DNA from: Mucilaginibacter lappiensis
GTDB lineage: Bacteria > Bacteroidota > Bacteroidia > Sphingobacteriales > Sphingobacteriaceae
NCBI RefSeq assembly: GCF_900155965.1
Contig: NZ_FTMG01000015.1
Coordinates: 62,001-126,000 of the forward strand
Length of the DNA: 64,000 nt
Direction of reading: 5' to 3'
Part shown: positions 7,661 to 17,175 of the stretch, one piece after another
Numbering within the stretch: the stretch's first letter is position 1
How the letters are laid out: every line of letters begins with the position of its first letter
Made by a program: the position numbers and the translations under genes
Notes under the pieces: model-generated
What the model was told of the DNA's origin: nothing
Databases searched by the model: none
The model's input: the letters and a program-made list of their open reading frames with translations, nothing else

Positions 7661-10600
7661 TTAAAATCCAAAATTTACCCCAAGAACAAATGTCCTTACC
7701 GGCGGATAACCGTAATCGCCGGTTTCCGGATCAAGCCCTTTGTATTTGGTAATACAGAACAAGTTTGAGCCTGTGGCGTATATCCGTACCCGATTGGCAT
7801 GCCAGCTGTTCAGCAATTTTTGCGGCAGGTTGTATCCTAAAGTAAGTGCCGATAAACGCAGATAAGAGGCGTCCTGAATGGCATAGTCCAGATCGGAAGG
7901 GTTATACCGGTTATAGCTGGTATTGTCAATTACACGGGGGATATTGGTATTGGTGTTGGTTGGTGTCCAGCGGTTTAACAGATCGGTTGAAGCCATGCTT
8001 GAGCCAACACTGTTGATCAAACCTTCATAATAACTACTAATCTTTTTGGCGCCATGCGAGTAAACAAATACAGCGTTCAGAACTATGCCTTTATAAGAAA
8101 GGTCTGTTGAAAAGCCACCATAGTATTTCGGATCTTCGTTACCCACAATCTGCCTGTCGTACTGGTTAACAATGCCGTCTTTAACTCCGTTAGGGCCCGA
8201 AACATCCAGCGCGAATAAATCGCCCAGACCTACTGTTTTACCATTATAATTAAGTCCCTGCCATTCTGCACGGTTTGATTCCTGTGCTATACCGCCCGAA
8301 CGCAAGGTATAGATGCTATGCAGTGATTGACCAATAAATAAATTGTTTTCACGACTATCGCCCGAAGTGCTATATATCACTGTAGCATTGCCGTACAACT
8401 GTTTTACGGTGTTTTTGGCAAATGATATATTGCCCGATAATGACCAGTTCCAGTCTTTGCTTTTGATTACCTGACCGCTTAATGACAGGTCGATACCTTT
8501 GTTATTTACACGGCCAATGTTTTGTAATTGGTGAGTATACCCGGTGGTGGTAGCCAGGCCACGATCAAGCAGCAGGTTATCATTGTTGATGTAAAACGCA
8601 TCAGCAGTAACAGAGAGGCGCGAGTTCAGGAATGCCATATCCAAACCAAGGTTGGCTTGTTTTTGCCTTTCCCAGGTCAAATCAGGGTTACCTTTAAGGC
8701 CATCATTGGATAGCAAGGCATTGTTATTGTTCACCTTTGAACCATACAGCGTTTGGAAAGCATAATTGGTAATGTCCTGGTTACCTACAACACCGTAACC
8801 TACCCGAAGGCTCAATTGATCAAATACTTTCTGCTGTTTCAGGAAATCTTCTTTGTGAATATCCCATCTTACTGAAGCTGAGGGGAAAATACCATATTGA
8901 TGCCCGGGAGCAAACCTGGAAGAACCGTCATCGCGGGCGGTAGCTGTCAGAAAATACTTGTCATCATAACTATAAGTAAAACGAGCGATTACCGAAAAAA
9001 TGGAGTAGGCATAATAGTTTGACCAAATGGTTGTTTTGTCCTGTGCTGCTGCGCCTCCAAGATCATGATATAAAAGGTCATTACTTGCAAAGCGGTCGCC
9101 CTGGGCCCAAACATCATCAGAGGTACGCTTACTGGCACTGGTACCCAATAAGGCGGTAATGCGATGTTTGGAGTTAAAGGTTTTACTATATGTAGCCGTA
9201 TTATCCCATTGCCAGTACAGATCATTCCAGCGTTCTGACTTGGCACGCGCATCGCCATTATAGTTGCGGATAGCTTCCTGTATGTTATTCGGCGTAAAGG
9301 TAGAGTAGCTTTGCTGACCGTAGTCAACAGAATAGGTGGAGCGTATATCCAAACCAGGTATTGGGTTTACATTGACAAAGTTTGATGTTACCAGGCGGTT
9401 ACGGTTTTGATCGCGGGTAATATTAAGCGCGTTGAACGGGTTAAAATTATTGTTACTGTTTTGGCCCAGAGCACGATAATATATGGTAAGGTAATTAGGA
9501 GTATACCTGGTAGCTGTTGCCCTGTATGGGGCATAGTTTAAAAGAGGGTTAGCATTGATAGCCTGGTTATATGCATCGTCATCGGCCTGGGTGTCGTCTG
9601 TACGGGTGTAACCGGTATTGGTACCGATTTTTAACCACTTTTTAATTAAATAATCAGCATTAAACCTGCCGGTATATTTATTTTGATTTACGGTTTGAAT
9701 AAGCCCCTTTGTGCCGGCATACCCCAAGCTCAGGTAAAATGAGCCTTTTTCTGTACCACCTGCAAAGCTTAATGCATGGTTTTGCTGATAGCCAGTTTGT
9801 GAGATAGCTTTAAGCCAGTCATAACTTTTACCGCTGTTATTGGTATCAAATTCCTGCTGCGAAAATGCCAGGTTGGTTTTAAGCAAAGTATTATTGATGT
9901 AATCCTGTCTGTTGGCGTTAGGGTTATCTTTAATGTAGCCGTTGGCATAAGCATCTACCCGTAAATCAAACAACTGCTGGGCGCTCATGGTTTCAGGTCT
10001 TTTGGCATAGTTAGAAAAGCCGGCCCAGCCATCATAGCTGATGGTGCCATCACCAGATGATTTCTTGCCTTTTTTGGTGGTGATAACCACTACACCGTTG
10101 GCACCGCGTGAACCGTAAAGCGCCGTAGCAGAAGCATCCTTTAATATAGACACTGATTCAACATCGTTCATATTGATGGAATTGAAGCCACCCAGGTTGT
10201 TTTCCATGATCAAACCATCCACTACATAAATAGGGGTTGAGCCGGAATTGATGGTATTGGTACCGCGGATTTTGATCACGGGATCATCACTTGGTTTAGA
10301 GCCACCGCCAATAAATACACCAGCCACACGACCTTGTAAAGCACTGCTAACATTGGTAACCGGGCGTTCCTGCAATGTTTTGGCATCTACGTTGCTTACG
10401 GAGCCTGTAAGATCGCCTTTTTTGAAGGTGGTACCTACCACTACTATCTCTGCAAGGTTGTTGTTTGATGTTACCATGGTAATTTTCATAGGCTCGGTTG
10501 TGGCAAGCATTTCCTTTGGCTCAAAACCTACGGCAGTGAAAACCAACACCGTACCCGGACTTACATTAAGCGAAAAATTACCATTGATATCTGTAACTGT

Positions 10601-11077
10601 TCCGGTTTTGGTGCCTTTAATAGTTACCGTAACACCAGGAACCGTCAATCCTTTATCATCGATAATATTGCCCGTGATAGGGGCCTGGGTCATATCCAGG
10701 TCGGCTCTTTTCATAACTATCTCGGAGGTATTATTCCTGATCACGATTACATCACCTGAAACCTCATAAGCCAGGTTAAGCGGCGTAAATAGTTCAGTTA
10801 ATACGGTTCCTAACGTTTTGTCTGTGAATGATGCATTCACTTTTTGGTTATCATTGATTAGCGCCGGGCTGAATGCAAAGTTGACATGGTATTTCTGTTC
10901 CAGCTTTTTGATGACTGCTTTTAGCGCGATATTGCTTTCGCTCACAGTAATTTTCGTATCTAAAATGGCCTGCGCTTTACCATCTTTTGCAATGGCGCTT
11001 CCTAATAATGAGAGACTTAATGTTAACTGTAAAAATGTGATCTTCATTATTTTTACGAGTATAGGTTTATATTTCAT
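7661..11077 (-). CDS. SusC/RagA-family TonB-linked outer-membrane transporter with STN domain
   Basis: 1138 residues. After the signal peptide comes an STN domain (about residues 45-115; TLGTVLTELFTPLNLAY), then a carboxypeptidase-like beta-sandwich (about 130-210; GTVTDINGNFSL), the TonB plug with the SusC-type LKDASATALYGSRGANGVV stretch near 310, and a 22-strand-type barrel ending in an aromatic C-terminal strand. The STN domain is the hallmark of transporters that signal inward through FecR to an ECF sigma factor, and both are encoded immediately upstream. It imports oligosaccharides or similar ligands with SusD. Confidence 0.95.
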   Translation of the reverse strand: MKYKPILVKIMKITFLQLTLSLSLLGSAIAKDGKAQAILDTKITVSESNIALKAVIKKLEQKYHVNFAFSPALINDNQKVNASFTDKTLGTVLTELFTPLNLAYEVSGDVIVIRNNTSEIVMKRADLDMTQAPITGNIIDDKGLTVPGVTVTIKGTKTGTVTDINGNFSLNVSPGTVLVFTAVGFEPKEMLATTEPMKITMVTSNNNLAEIVVVGTTFKKGDLTGSVSNVDAKTLQERPVTNVSSALQGRVAGVFIGGGSKPSDDPVIKIRGTNTINSGSTPIYVVDGLIMENNLGGFNSINMNDVESVSILKDASATALYGSRGANGVVVITTKKGKKSSGDGTISYDGWAGFSNYAKRPETMSAQQLFDLRVDAYANGYIKDNPNANRQDYINNTLLKTNLAFSQQEFDTNNSGKSYDWLKAISQTGYQQNHALSFAGGTEKGSFYLSLGYAGTKGLIQTVNQNKYTGRFNADYLIKKWLKIGTNTGYTRTDDTQADDDAYNQAINANPLLNYAPYRATATRYTPNYLTIYYRALGQNSNNNFNPFNALNITRDQNRNRLVTSNFVNVNPIPGLDIRSTYSVDYGQQSYSTFTPNNIQEAIRNYNGDARAKSERWNDLYWQWDNTATYSKTFNSKHRITALLGTSASKRTSDDVWAQGDRFASNDLLYHDLGGAAAQDKTTIWSNYYAYSIFSVIARFTYSYDDKYFLTATARDDGSSRFAPGHQYGIFPSASVRWDIHKEDFLKQQKVFDQLSLRVGYGVVGNQDITNYAFQTLYGSKVNNNNALLSNDGLKGNPDLTWERQKQANLGLDMAFLNSRLSVTADAFYINNDNLLLDRGLATTTGYTHQLQNIGRVNNKGIDLSLSGQVIKSKDWNWSLSGNISFAKNTVKQLYGNATVIYSTSGDSRENNLFIGQSLHSIYTLRSGGIAQESNRAEWQGLNYNGKTVGLGDLFALDVSGPNGVKDGIVNQYDRQIVGNEDPKYYGGFSTDLSYKGIVLNAVFVYSHGAKKISSYYEGLINSVGSSMASTDLLNRWTPTNTNTNIPRVIDNTSYNRYNPSDLDYAIQDASYLRLSALTLGYNLPQKLLNSWHANRVRIYATGSNLFCITKYKGLDPETGDYGYPPVRTFVLGVNFGF

Positions 11078-11114
11078 AAATTTGGTTAGAGTTAATGATT
11101 CGTTAATAACTTGA

Positions 11115-11179
11115 CAAAAAAGCCCCTGCTCAACCTTTACAAGAGGTTACAGTAAATGAGTATCGATCATTTTGGGGCT
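11115..11179 (-). terminator. Hairpin with T run between FecR and SusC genes
   Basis: On the minus strand AGCCCC (11179-11174) pairs with GGGGCT (11126-11121), which is followed by a T run. A second hairpin, ACCGGCAGTA/TACTGCCGGT, lies at 11190-11216. These could separate the sigma/FecR transcript from a sigma-dependent susC promoter located nearer the start at 11077. The first hairpin has a long loop, so confidence is moderate. Confidence 0.5.
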
Positions 11180-11279
11180 AAACATTTGGACCGGCAGTAC
11201 CGCAAATACTGCCGGTTTGTTTTTTAGGTGGGTTTAAGTATTTCTTTCTCTCATCATATTAAATAGGTTTAATAATAGG

Positions 11280-12392
11280 TTAATTGGTTGGTATAGGGTT
11301 TAGATTTTGGCTGTTGATAATAATACGGCCATCGGTAAATTGGCAGGTGGCATTAATAGCCTTACATATCAGTTTTACTTTTTCGTCCAACGGCCTGTCA
11401 TAAATAGACATAGTAAGACCAATGTTTCCCAACTTAGTTTTATCATATTCAACATTTACATCATAATCCTTATTTATCCTGTCAATAATTGCGGATAGAG
11501 GGGCATTATCAAAAGTGAAATCTTTTTTCGCTATCTCCTTGGATAGTTTTAATGGCACCGCGAGTGTTTCTTTCTTAAAACTTAGCTCTTTTTCTGTATA
11601 AGTAACTTGTTGGTTAGGCGTTAGAATAATCTCATTTTGATGCTTACCTGCTTTTGTTGTGGTTTTTTGGTTATAAACCAATACTCTACCAGTGTTTACC
11701 ACAACCTTAAAGCTCTGGTTATTTTGTGTGCTTTTTACAGTAAAGCTGGTACCTAACACCCGCACAACCATATCATGGCTATGCACCTGGAAAGGCATTT
11801 GTGGATTTTTGTGTACCTCGAAAAAGGCTTCTCCATCTAAAAAAACCTCTCTTTTATCATGAAATGAGCGCAGGTATCTAAGTCCCGACCCTGGTTTTAA
11901 AACTGCAAGGCTGCCATCGCTCATCTGCACCAGCTTTGAGTTCGGCGTATGGTTAACTACTTGCAAAAATGAATCGGCCTGTGCAACCTGGCTGGCCGGT
12001 AATGCCTGATGATTATATTTCTTAAAAAAAAGAAAGCCGGCACTAGTAACAAGTACAATCGTGGCGGCAACGCGAAACCAGCCGGTTTGGTAAAACCGGG
12101 GTCTGAATACATTGGGTTCATCCTGCTCAAGAGTTTGTTGGCGGATGTTGGTTACCATGGCGCTTAGCTCTGCATTGGTCAATTCCTCTTTAAGCGGATT
12201 AACCCTAATAGATAATATAATGGCTCGCGCCTGATCAACGACCTTTTTTCGATCGGGATTTTCAACAAGCCATTGCTTCCAGAAAACCTGGTGAGCTGGT
12301 TGGCTTTTTAAAACCCAGTCAATAAAAAAATCATCATGTAAAAAGTCTTCGACTTCGTAATTCGTGTAGCTGGTCACAGGAAATAGATTCAA
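11280..12392 (-). CDS. FecR-family anti-sigma factor
   Basis: 370 residues. A cytoplasmic N-terminal sigma-binding region (1-110) is followed by one membrane segment near residue 115-130 (WFRVAATIVLVTSAGFLFF). Then come the periplasmic FecR domain (DGSLAVLKPGSGLRYL; VFLDGEAFFEV; VRVLGTSFTV) and a C-terminal STN-like/DUF4974 region. It relays occupancy of the SusC STN domain to the sigma factor encoded upstream. No ATG exists near the N-terminus between the upstream stop at 12429 and residue 78, so the start is taken as TTG at 12392, an unusual choice. Confidence 0.9.
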   Translation of the reverse strand: MNLFPVTSYTNYEVEDFLHDDFFIDWVLKSQPAHQVFWKQWLVENPDRKKVVDQARAIILSIRVNPLKEELTNAELSAMVTNIRQQTLEQDEPNVFRPRFYQTGWFRVAATIVLVTSAGFLFFKKYNHQALPASQVAQADSFLQVVNHTPNSKLVQMSDGSLAVLKPGSGLRYLRSFHDKREVFLDGEAFFEVHKNPQMPFQVHSHDMVVRVLGTSFTVKSTQNNQSFKVVVNTGRVLVYNQKTTTKAGKHQNEIILTPNQQVTYTEKELSFKKETLAVPLKLSKEIAKKDFTFDNAPLSAIIDRINKDYDVNVEYDKTKLGNIGLTMSIYDRPLDEKVKLICKAINATCQFTDGRIIINSQNLNPIPTN

Positions 12393-12503
12393 TTGGTTAT
12401 AACCTATATATTCCGAATTGACTGGATATTACCCTCTTGAAAGATGAAAAATTTAATATTTTTTGTGATTTTACTATAACTGTCTGATAAACAATTGTAT
12501 AAT

Positions 12504-13097
12504 TTACAAATCCAGGCTTGAAAACGCAATCAATAAGATAACCCATTCTGTCCTGAAGTTTTTATAAGCCTTTTGCAGGAGGTTATGAACCGATTGTTTG
12601 CTGATCTCCATGATCTGTGAAATGTTATCAAAATCAAGGTTCTCATAAAAACGGAGGTACATGATCTCGCGCTGGCGGGGAGGGAGGGCGTTTAGTACCT
12701 GTTGTATCCTGGAGCTTAAATTTTTGGTTTCCAGGTCGGTTATCATTTTCGATTCAATGTTAAATTCAACCAAAAACTCATAATTTTCATCAAGCTCCTC
12801 GCTGCGGTTCCATTTGGATTGATCGCGGAATATGCGCAGGCGCACGGCTTTAAACAAGTACCATTTTACAGCCGGGGTGGGGCTAATACGCAGCCTTCTG
12901 TTCCATAACTCCAGGAATACATCCTGTATACAATCCTTCAGGAAATCCTTGTCCTGGTAAATGCGGTAGCCATAGTTAAAAAGAGGTTTGGAGTACTTTT
13001 GAATAAGCTGGGTATAGGCCAATTCATCGCCATCCCTAAACAGATCCCAAAGTTCAGAATCATCAGTAATAATCAGCTTATCGTTATCGGGACCCAT
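12504..13097 (-). CDS. ECF RNA polymerase sigma factor (Bacteroidota SusC/FecR-linked type)
   Basis: 197 residues. Region 2 (LIQKYSKPLFNYGYRIYQDKDF, then DCIQDVFLELW) and region 4 (LNALPPRQREIMYLRFYENL, then DNISQIMEISKQSVHNLLQKAY) are both clear. The gene heads a sigma-FecR-SusC-SusD series on one strand. Released from FecR on ligand uptake, it should direct transcription of the susCD pair. Confidence 0.92.
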   Translation of the reverse strand: MGPDNDKLIITDDSELWDLFRDGDELAYTQLIQKYSKPLFNYGYRIYQDKDFLKDCIQDVFLELWNRRLRISPTPAVKWYLFKAVRLRIFRDQSKWNRSEELDENYEFLVEFNIESKMITDLETKNLSSRIQQVLNALPPRQREIMYLRFYENLDFDNISQIMEISKQSVHNLLQKAYKNFRTEWVILLIAFSSLDL

Positions 13098-13265
13098 TTT
13101 GGTTACACTTTCATATCAACCTATTCCATAGATACTATTCAGATCCGGAATTGATACCTATTGATCTGATTTAAATTGACTATGGCAAATAAAGTCAAAG
13201 TTATTCAAAAGTTAATTAACCCTAAGGGTTTGTGGCCAAACGCGTAAAAAAATGTTCAAACAAAT

Positions 13266-13298
13266 AAAAAGCCCTCAGGATGCAATCCAGGGGCTTTT
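13266..13298. terminator. Intrinsic terminator
   Basis: AAAAAGCCCTCAGGA and TCCAGGGGCTTTT form an imperfect GC-rich stem with A/T tracts on both sides. It lies just downstream of the hypothetical gene on the minus strand and upstream of the sigma gene. Confidence 0.65.
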
Positions 13299-13323
13299 CA
13301 AAAACAGTAATATTTAATGTAAC

Positions 13324-13848
13324 TTAATGAGTTGGCTCTCCGGCAGATAAAAGGATGCCTTCATGTGCATTCTCTACGCCATTAGCAAAACCGTTATGGT
13401 TGATAAACATCTTTTCATTTTCGATCATGAAGTGTGCCCCATCAACCTTAAAGTTTCCTTTAATGGTGAGTACGGCATCTGGTTGTTGTACACCTATCTC
13501 GTTCACAATATGGCTGCCTAAACCATGAAATTCATGCTCATTTAACTGGTAAACATCTAATACCGGCTCGTGGTGACCGGTTTGAAATACCCAAACTCGA
13601 TTGGCGTCTGTTTCAACATGAACAGACGATGGCCCGCTCTCCAACTTGTTGCCGCTTATTTTGATGACCTCACCTGTTAAAGAAGTGATGTTGGCATCAA
13701 TAACGAGTGAACGATCTTCTGAGCCCCGTTGATGGTTATAAAATGAAAGTACCTTTAAAAATTCGGTGTTTTTATCACCGTCTGTGTAGGTCAGGGTGTT
13801 TTGGCGGCTTAAAAAAATGCTGGTACCAAAAATAAATGCATGTTTCAT
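13324..13848 (-). CDS. Hypothetical protein, family not recognised
   Basis: 174 residues from the ATG at 13848 (MKHAFIFG); 16 extra codons are possible upstream to 13896. The sequence is polar and beta-rich, with repeated short strands such as LTIKGNFKVDGAHF and VIKISGNKL. It has no transmembrane segment or known catalytic motif, and only a weak hydrophobic start that may not be a signal peptide. It is set off by a terminator on its 3' side and is divergent from the membrane-protein gene at 14024. I cannot assign a function. Confidence 0.7.
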   Translation of the reverse strand: MKHAFIFGTSIFLSRQNTLTYTDGDKNTEFLKVLSFYNHQRGSEDRSLVIDANITSLTGEVIKISGNKLESGPSSVHVETDANRVWVFQTGHHEPVLDVYQLNEHEFHGLGSHIVNEIGVQQPDAVLTIKGNFKVDGAHFMIENEKMFINHNGFANGVENAHEGILLSAGEPTH

Positions 13849-14023
13849 AACGGTATTAATTGTTTGGTTTAATTGATTAATTATTGAACGTATCATGTAT
13901 TGAAATGTTTTAATACTGAATAACTTATCATTGAGCTTTGTGACAAAGTAAAACTGAGCCTCTCACCAAAATTCTGTACTTTTTTATTGTTCAATTTTAC
14001 CGGTATATTTTATATCCCTTAGC

Positions 14024-14893
14024 ATGGACTTTATTCAAAAAATACTGCAATACTATCATACCGAATCGAGGCATGGCTTTACCGGAGCGGCGTTAGGCGT
14101 ATTCTTATTAATAGCCGGGCTGGTATTATGGCGTTTTGCCAAACCGCTATCCTTATTAAAAGGACTATCGCTGCCTTTTCTTGTTATTGGCCTGGTAATG
14201 GGTATAGGTGGTTTTGGCGATGGATACGTAACCAGGAAAGCGCTGCCCCAAAAGTTGCGTTTATACCAGGAAAACAAACAGGCTTTTTTCAAAGAGGAAG
14301 TATCGAAAGTAGAACGGACGCACCATTCCTGGCTGCGTATCAGGATAGTTTGGAGTGTGCTGACACTTGCCGGTGTCCTATTGCTTTTTACGGTGAAAAA
14401 AAGTTATTGGCTGGGCGTGGGACTGGGCACTTTGCTCATGGGTATAACAGGCAACGCGGAAGAGGCTATTTCCATGCGCTTCAATGAACGTTATTACCGG
14501 GAAGTATTACAAGCGGCCAAACCACAGATGATAACACAGATCCAAGAAACAGAATCCCGCATACTCATACCTGTAACAGTTCAGCGCCTGCGAAGTAAAA
14601 ATGTCGCCATTGAAGCCATACAAAATGATCAGCCAACAGCAGCAAGGGATACATTACCGCCCCTGCCGTCCCCTTTATTCCTGGATACTATTACCATAAG
14701 CAGATCATTTGAAAAGCCGGCTGCGGTTTTAGCCATCAATAAGATAACCGATCAGGCAAATGAACCTGACGAGATAGAAATCATTAAACCGGTAAAAAAG
14801 AAAAAGCTACTCGACTATTATCACTCAGATCTTATTAGGGAGAATAATGTATCAGCAAAACATTGCTGGTTTGGCAAAAAGTATCTTGATTGA
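14024..14893 (+). CDS. Hypothetical membrane protein with polar C-terminal tail
   Basis: 289 residues. Four hydrophobic segments are visible: about 22-40 (GAALGVFLLIAGLVLWRFA), 47-65, 110-125 (SVLTLAGVLLLF) and 131-147. They are followed by a charged, probably disordered tail rich in Pro and Lys (EIIKPVKKKKLL) ending at 289. No family is recognised. It is followed 52 bp later by the flavoprotein gene on the same strand, so they may be co-transcribed. Confidence 0.75.
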   Translation: MDFIQKILQYYHTESRHGFTGAALGVFLLIAGLVLWRFAKPLSLLKGLSLPFLVIGLVMGIGGFGDGYVTRKALPQKLRLYQENKQAFFKEEVSKVERTHHSWLRIRIVWSVLTLAGVLLLFTVKKSYWLGVGLGTLLMGITGNAEEAISMRFNERYYREVLQAAKPQMITQIQETESRILIPVTVQRLRSKNVAIEAIQNDQPTAARDTLPPLPSPLFLDTITISRSFEKPAAVLAINKITDQANEPDEIEIIKPVKKKKLLDYYHSDLIRENNVSAKHCWFGKKYLD

Positions 14894-14945
14894 AATGCTA
14901 TTGATTCTTGATTTTTAGTGTTACATTGTAATAACCTATTACGCT

Positions 14946-16286
14946 ATGAAAAGAAAAACATTTATTCAATTAAGCACCACCTTAATGGCCACACCGTTAT
15001 TGTCATCGTTAGAGGGCTGGGCCCAGGCTCCACGTTTAAAAAACTGGGCCGGTAATCTTACCTTCAGCACCGATCATGTATTCTACCCCAAATCAGTTCA
15101 GGAAGTTCAACAGCTGGTTAAAACGCATGCAAAGCTTAAGGTATTAGGCACAAGGCATTGTTTTAATACCATTGCCGATAGTAAAGACAACCTGCTCTCC
15201 ACTAAAGAGCTGAATAAGGTGCTGAGCCTTGATAAAAAAGGGCACACGGTTACCGTTGAAGGGGGCATTAAATACGGCGAACTGGCCCCGTACCTGCATA
15301 AAGTGGGTTTTGCCTTAAATAACCTGGCCTCTTTACCACATATCTCAGTGGCTGGGTCTATCACCACGGCAACGCATGGCTCTGGTGTTAAAAACGGTAA
15401 CCTTTCCAGCGCGGTTACAGCCCTGGAAATTGTAACGGCCGATGGCAATATCGTCCACTTGTCTAAAGCTACAGATGCAGAAAAGCTGAACGCGGCGGTT
15501 GTAGGCCTTGGCGCCCTTGGTGTTATCACCAAAGTCACCTTACAGGTGGAGCCAACTTATATGATGCAGCAGCGGGTATTTACCCGGATGCCCATGGCAC
15601 AGGTAAAGCAAAACTTTGAAAAAATAGTGTCTGCCGGCTACAGCGTTAGTTTATTTACCGACTGGCAGCAGGATAGCATCAATGAGGTCTGGATAAAAAG
15701 CCGCATCGGTACGGATAAAGACCACAATGGCCCCGAGTTTTACGGAGCCAAAGCCGCAACAAAAAATGTACACCCTATCATCGCCCTCTCTGCCGAAAAC
15801 TGTACCGAGCAAATGGGCGTACCCGGGCCTTGGTATGAACGCCTGCCACACTTTAAGATGGGATTTACCCCCAGCAGCGGTAAAGAGCTGCAGTCGGAAT
15901 ATTTTGTGCCGATACACCATGCGGTAGAAGCCATAAGTGCCATAGCCCGTTTGGGCAAACAGATCGGGCCGCATTTATTTATCACCGAGATCCGTACCAT
16001 TGCCGCCGACAAATTATGGATGAGCCCATGCCATAATCAAACCTCGGTTACCATTCATTTTACCTGGAAACAGGAAACAGCCGCAGTGCTAAAACTGCTG
16101 CCGCTGATTGAAAAAGAGCTTTCTCCTTTTAATGCTCGGCCACATTGGGGTAAAATATTTACCATGGCACCCAAAGTTCTGGAATCGCGCTATGAAAAAC
16201 TGAACGATTTTAAAAAGTTGGTTGCCGAGTATGATCCGAAAGGAAAGTTTAGGAATGATTTTTTGAGTAAGGAGATATACGGGTAA
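14946..16286 (+). CDS. FAD-linked oxidase of the alditol oxidase / aldonolactone oxidase group
   Basis: 446 residues with an N-terminal export signal (residues 1-27, ending WAQA). The VAO-type FAD-binding domain contains LGTRHCFN, where His71 is at the position of the covalently flavinylated His in alditol and xylitol oxidases, and SVAGSITTATHGSG, which holds the pyrophosphate. The C-terminal cap ends with RPHWGKIF, typical of the alditol/L-gulonolactone/arabinonolactone oxidase domain. It likely oxidises a polyol or aldonolactone with O2 outside the cytoplasm. The exact substrate is not decidable. Confidence 0.88.
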   Translation: MKRKTFIQLSTTLMATPLLSSLEGWAQAPRLKNWAGNLTFSTDHVFYPKSVQEVQQLVKTHAKLKVLGTRHCFNTIADSKDNLLSTKELNKVLSLDKKGHTVTVEGGIKYGELAPYLHKVGFALNNLASLPHISVAGSITTATHGSGVKNGNLSSAVTALEIVTADGNIVHLSKATDAEKLNAAVVGLGALGVITKVTLQVEPTYMMQQRVFTRMPMAQVKQNFEKIVSAGYSVSLFTDWQQDSINEVWIKSRIGTDKDHNGPEFYGAKAATKNVHPIIALSAENCTEQMGVPGPWYERLPHFKMGFTPSSGKELQSEYFVPIHHAVEAISAIARLGKQIGPHLFITEIRTIAADKLWMSPCHNQTSVTIHFTWKQETAAVLKLLPLIEKELSPFNARPHWGKIFTMAPKVLESRYEKLNDFKKLVAEYDPKGKFRNDFLSKEIYG

Positions 16287-16310
16287 CTGAGGATAAGAAT
16301 AAAATCAAGT

Positions 16311-16422
16311 ATGTCATTTCGACCGGAGGGAGAAACTATCTCTTGAGCGACAGCGAAAAATCTTTTGCGCGCGATAAGTCCAGCGCAAAAGATTTCTCCT
16401 CGTACCCCGTTCGAAATGACAT
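16311..16422. repeat. REP-like palindrome (ATGTCATTTCG family), copy 1
   Basis: The ends ATGTCATTTCG and CGAAATGACAT are exact reverse complements. The interior carries GAGAAACTATCTCTTGAG and GCGACAGCGAAAAATCTTTT. A copy in opposite orientation lies at 17041-17152, the two bracketing the SUKH gene, and a third diverged copy is at 19195-19293. Confidence 0.75.
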
Positions 16423-16452
16423 TGGGTTTTATTAAGGTATTGAATTTATAAT

Positions 16453-16962
16453 TCAATAGGGGTTAATCCCACGTAGAAGATAACTAATTCTGGCGTTTAC
16501 AAATGATGACAAGCTAGCTTCTAAATTTGTTAATCTGGGGTAATCTGGATCTAAGTTTTTATCTAAATCAGCTTGATATACTATTGGATCATCTACTTCT
16601 TCATCCAAATACACGAATAAAAAAATAGAGCTTCCTCTATGCACATCTATCACAAAGAAAGGTCGTGTAATGATGTTGAGACTCCGGTCTACTAACCAGC
16701 CTCGGGCATCGTCCTGCATTTCTTCCTGATTTTCATTCAACCCATAATCCAAAACGTAACAATCCTGGCCAGCAATGAACAACAGTTCTCTCAAGGAGGT
16801 AGGGAATTGATTGCCGCTATTATAAGTAGTTTCTAAACTGATGATCTCATCAATAGTTAGTGGTTTAAGAACAAAAGAATGATCACGTCCATCAGCCATA
16901 TCACCTGCTGTTGGCCTAATTACAGGGTTATTATTGAGTACAGTTTGATATTTTATTTCCAT
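16453..16962 (-). CDS. SMI1/KNR4 (SUKH) domain protein
   Basis: 169 residues. The pattern of an N-terminal helix and strand, then LTIDEIISLETTY, FPTSLRELLFIAGQD and a mid-protein acidic segment around FLFVYLDEEVDDPIVYQ, is typical of SUKH-fold proteins. Many of these are immunity proteins for contact-dependent or polymorphic toxins. No toxin gene is adjacent, so this is an orphan and its role is open. It is bracketed by inverted copies of a REP-like palindrome (16311-16422, 17041-17152). Confidence 0.75.
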   Translation of the reverse strand: MEIKYQTVLNNNPVIRPTAGDMADGRDHSFVLKPLTIDEIISLETTYNSGNQFPTSLRELLFIAGQDCYVLDYGLNENQEEMQDDARGWLVDRSLNIITRPFFVIDVHRGSSIFLFVYLDEEVDDPIVYQADLDKNLDPDYPRLTNLEASLSSFVNARISYLLRGINPY

Positions 16963-16995
16963 AAATCAATTTATGTTTAGTAATCCTTTTCGTCC

Positions 16996-17025
16996 CCTCA
17001 GGGCCTCCTGAAATGGGCCCTGAGG
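16996..17025. repeat. GC-rich hairpin upstream of the SUKH gene
   Basis: CCTCAGGGCC (16996-17005) pairs perfectly with GGCCCTGAGG (17016-17025) around a 10-nt loop, 34 bp upstream of the SUKH start. There is no T run, so it is more likely part of the repeat cluster or an mRNA leader structure than a terminator. Confidence 0.5.
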
Positions 17026-17040
17026 TTCACGCAAAAGGAA

Positions 17041-17152
17041 ATGTCATTTCGAACGAGGTACGAGGAGAAATCTTTTACGCAAAGCTTATCAATCGTAAAA
17101 GATTTTTCGCTGTCGCTCAAGAGATAGTTTCTCTCTCCGTTCGAAATGACAT
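17041..17152. repeat. REP-like palindrome (ATGTCATTTCG family), copy 2, inverted relative to copy 1
   Basis: It starts ATGTCATTTCGAACGAGGTACGAG and ends TCGAAATGACAT. The inner block AAAGATTTTTCGCTGTCGC / GAGATAGTTTCTC is the reverse complement of the left block of copy 1, so the two copies face each other across the SUKH gene. Confidence 0.75.
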
Positions 17153-17175
17153 TTTTTTATTGATGCCGTTCCCCC

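Noticed and set aside
10248..10769. 173-codon open frame on the plus strand inside susC
   Set aside because: It is antisense to the strongly supported SusC STN/plug region, has low-complexity Val/Thr/Leu composition and no start context; a shadow.
15107..15538. 143-codon minus-strand frame inside the alditol-oxidase-like gene
   Set aside because: Antisense shadow of a well-supported flavoprotein; composition matches complementary codons and no domain is visible.
16453..16962. Toxin-immunity locus around the SUKH gene
   Set aside because: Neighbours are a flavoprotein and a response regulator; no toxin, Rhs or secretion-related gene is adjacent.
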